A stretch of 64,000 nt of DNA. Source: Dioscorea cayenensis subsp. rotundata (Eukaryota > Streptophyta > Magnoliopsida > Dioscoreales > Dioscoreaceae). The notes beneath the pieces are model-generated. The model had not been told where the DNA came from. It worked only from the letters and a program-made list of their open reading frames with translations, and did not search any database. Within the stretch, counting starts at the first letter, position 1. Each line of letters starts with the position of its first letter. The translations under genes and the position numbers were made by a program. The DNA is taken from positions 17,111 to 81,110 of the forward strand of contig NW_024086918.1 in NCBI RefSeq assembly GCF_009730915.1. The letters are read 5' to 3'. Of this stretch, positions 61,806 through 64,000 are shown one piece after another.

Positions 61806-62095
61806 ATCCAAATATTATGAAATTTACTTATCTTAATCATGTATTGTCCTAATTCGATTATGATTTGGCTATATGTGACTAAAAATTTTTGATTTGGATT
61901 AGGACATGCAAATTTTTATATAAACAAGATCCACATAGCTAAGGCTTTTTGAGCCACCATGAATCTAAAGAGCATCATATGGCTTGTAAATGGGATTTCT
62001 AGGATTGTTACAAAAGACTTTCATTCTTTTACTTTAACAGGTCTATATTATTATTATTATTAGAAAGTAGGTCCATATTACTAAAAAGGTAGGTT

Positions 62096-62096
62096 C

Positions 62097-62166
<70 letters not shown>
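62096..62166. repeat. (CA)n(TA)n compound microsatellite
   Basis: About 14 CA units directly followed by about 21 TA units. Confidence 0.95.
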
Positions 62167-62170
<4 letters not shown>

Positions 62171-62587
62171 TTTTTTGATGGGATCCAAAGACTTCATTTC
62201 AGTTAATGTAGATCCGCCGTTGAGTGACACCCGTAAAAATAATCGATACATGTGATATATCCCAAGAATAAGCAATGAATGAATTGCTTAACTAGATCCT
62301 ATGTTGATCATCATCTACTAAGAACAATAGTGAGTGAAACAAAAAAAAATTGAACCAACTTTTAATAGTTATTGCATAAAACCTCTAGTTTAAATATAAA
62401 AATTTTTGAGTAAATATAATTTTACAGTGCAAAATATATATATTATGTACTAAAATATATAACCATAATTCTTGTTCTTCCCTAAAAATAACACTACAAG
62501 AAAAACAGGAATTTGGCACAATAATTTTGTCACGTAATGAAACTTCGTGCAAAATTTTTCACTGAAAATTGCGCAGTAAACAAAAAT

Positions 62588-62622
62588 GTGACAATAATTG
62601 GCACGGAAACAAAGACCTAAAA
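62588..62622. repeat. Left arm of inverted repeat around ycf1 fragment
   Basis: Contains AATTGGCACGGAAACAAAGA. The exact inverse is at 63729-63765. The arm ends about 20 bp before the plastid-like sequence. Confidence 0.85.
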
Positions 62623-62639
62623 ATTCTATTTCTCATTTT

Positions 62640-63713
62640 CAGATATATCAAAAAGAGATGTTTTTGTCTATTCGATCCAAAAAAAGTGCAGAATGCATAT
62701 TTGCTTGAAACATTTCCCAAGTAACTGTTTTACGTCTTTGAGCACGCATGGATCCTTTGATTATATCCCGACGAAAATCAGATTGTTGTGAGTAACGTAT
62801 CAAAGCTACTTCTTCCACTTCATCATTATTACTAATACTATTATTAGTAGTAATAGAATTGGTATTTTGATCGTTATCAGTATAAATTACCACACGTTTG
62901 GCTTTTCTTGAACGAAGCCCGGGATCTTCCGTTGATTCTTCTTCATTTTCGTCTTCTTCTTCTAAACCATTGGTCAATTTATATGACCATCGAGGAACCT
63001 TTTTCAAAATTTCTTCTATTCCAATAGATTTATTTCTAATTGTCGTTTCATCATTGAGATCAGTTGTAATTCCATCAATTCCAAATTTTAAAGCTTTTGC
63101 TTTACTTTCTAAATCAATCGTTTTTTGTTCTGCTAATAAAGACAACAAAGAAAATTTTTTCAAATTAAAACTATGTGTGGATTCAAAAGAAAATTTTCCT
63201 ATTGATATTGAGGATAAAGAATTTCCAATAAAATTCAATACCGATTCCCCATCAAGTAAATTTTTTTGATGTTCAAATTTTCGGGAATCATTATATATAT
63301 AAAGTATATCATGAATCTTATTTATCCAAAACGTTTCTATGGCATCTTCCGTTGTTCTATTTCTATTGCTGATTAAATCATTCTTTGAATATAATTTTTT
63401 TATTGTTCCGCGATATGGTCCATTCAAAAGAGGATCATATGTTTTGTGCAAGCATTTTTGTTCATTTTCATCATTGTACAATCTGGTCCTTTTTTCGAGC
63501 ATATCTATAACAAGAGATCTCTTTTCTTTTTCTAGAACTTTTATTCGACTTAATAATTCATTATTCATGTTGTACTTTTTTTGTTCATTGGTATAAACCC
63601 AATAATTATACAGGCCCTCACGGGATACTTTTTCTGTCGTGTACAAAAAAATTTTCCGTTCTATCATTTCTGAAAAAGTGTATAAACTGAGTGGATATGT
63701 AAAAGATATTCTT
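62640..63713 (-). pseudogene. ycf1: Plastid ycf1 (TIC214) fragment in nuclear DNA
   Basis: The minus-strand reading is unmistakably internal Ycf1. It includes [53 protein letters not shown] and [15 protein letters not shown]. Ycf1/TIC214 is a plastid-encoded part of the inner-envelope protein import machinery and is normally well over 1,500 residues; here about 355 residues from the middle are present. The frame is open from about 63713 to a stop at 62648, where the similarity also ends, one base into a shortened T run. The first methionine (63667) is internal and not a true start. There is no plastid neighbour on either side, so this is a nuclear insertion of plastid DNA. Ycf1 is absent from grass plastomes, so the source was not a grass. 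Confidence 0.9.
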
Positions 63714-63728
63714 TTTAGTTTGTCACGG

Positions 63729-63765
63729 TCTTTGTTTCCGTGCCAATTTTTGTGACAAATTTGTC
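63729..63765. repeat. Right arm of inverted repeat around ycf1 fragment
   Basis: GGTCTTTGTTTCCGTGCCAA is the exact inverse of the left arm at 62599-62618. It begins about 15 bp after the plastid-like sequence. Confidence 0.85.
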
Positions 63766-64000
63766 ACGGTATTTAGCACGGTACTTACAATCAGTGGCAA
63801 AAACGGTGACAAATACAAATCAAAAACAATATTTTTTTATAGTTAAACCGTGATATAAACAGTAACAAAATAAACCAACATAAAATGGTCATTTAATAAT
63901 ATTGCAAAAAACTAAAACAAATTTATAACAATAAAATTAACATGGATTGAAGAGATGAGTACAACCCTCAATCGCATGATAATCTCAAATGATTGACAAT

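Larger units (their letters stand above)
62492..63844. mobile_element. CACTA-like non-autonomous element enclosing plastid DNA
   Basis: The left end reads CACTACAAGAAAAA, the terminus of CACTA (EnSpm/CMC) transposons, preceded by TAA. Subterminal sequence has GTCAC and GGCAC words. A 20-bp core, TTGGCACGGAAACAAAGACC (62599-62618), recurs inverted at 63731-63750, and similarity continues outward on both sides. The right terminus is a degenerate TTTTTTTATAGT followed by TAA (about 63844), which could be the end plus a 3-bp duplication. Between the two arms lies a ycf1 fragment. The left end is firm; the right end is a proposal, and the element may run past the window. Confidence 0.6.

Noticed and set aside
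62898..63269. 123-codon plus-strand frame
   Set aside because: Antisense to the ycf1 fragment, whose own frame is clearly recognisable.
62640..63713. Contaminating plastid contig or chimeric join
   Set aside because: The plastid piece is short, ends near inverted transposon repeats on both sides and is followed by nuclear-type sequence. A chimera would not give symmetrical repeats. Read-level proof is still lacking.
1..64000. tRNA or rRNA genes
   Set aside because: I looked for the tRNA B-box GTTCGAATCC type and for conserved rRNA segments and saw none. A covariance search would be needed to exclude them fully.

Overview
This is a piece of plant nuclear genome. It is AT-rich, with long microsatellites, dense nested transposable elements, a cluster of lectin receptor kinase genes and one single-exon pentatricopeptide repeat (PPR) gene. 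A fragment of plastid ycf1 near the right end shows descent from a plant whose plastome kept ycf1, which argues against a grass. A non-grass monocot is plausible, but the sequence does not fix the species.

Left third (1-13.1 kb) is repeats. It holds CGGTTCGG-rich blocks, a 1.16-kb hAT-type element with an 8-bp target duplication, and a 6.1-kb Ty3/gypsy retrotransposon on the minus strand. The gypsy element carries a nested 585-bp solo LTR, and both insertions show 5-bp target duplications. An AT-rich stretch with an orphan PIF-like end and small tandem duplications follows.

The gene-bearing part (13.1-32.6 kb) has four related G-type lectin S-receptor-like kinases (SD2-5 type): A (+), then B, C and D (-). 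All contain frame breaks. C is closest to intact and has a complete kinase domain. C and D belong to a tandem segmental duplication that also included the neighbouring PPR gene. The full PPR gene (31158-32504, minus; At1g53330-like) lies beside D, and a decayed PPR piece (about 24985-25348) lies beside C.

The right half (32.6-64 kb) is transposon-dominated. In order it holds: a 6.1-kb LINE inserted about 100 bp upstream of the PPR start with a perfect 20-bp target duplication; an 8.4-kb Mutator-like element (MULE) with about 250-bp terminal inverted repeats, a MuDR-type transposase, a plant-mobile-domain gene, a 41-bp minisatellite and a dimeric 140-bp repeat; a 6.5-kb PIF/Harbinger element with TAA target sites, transposase and Myb-like genes; a second, truncated PIF copy in opposite orientation, so the pair forms a large inverted repeat; a 50-bp minisatellite; and a CACTA-like element enclosing about 1.07 kb of plastid ycf1.

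The most unusual item is the ycf1 piece bracketed by CACTA-type inverted subterminal repeats. Next are the tail-to-tail PIF pair and the LINE in the PPR promoter region. Many reading frames are broken by 1-2 base changes, several in homopolymers. Genuine decay and assembly indels cannot be separated from this sequence alone.
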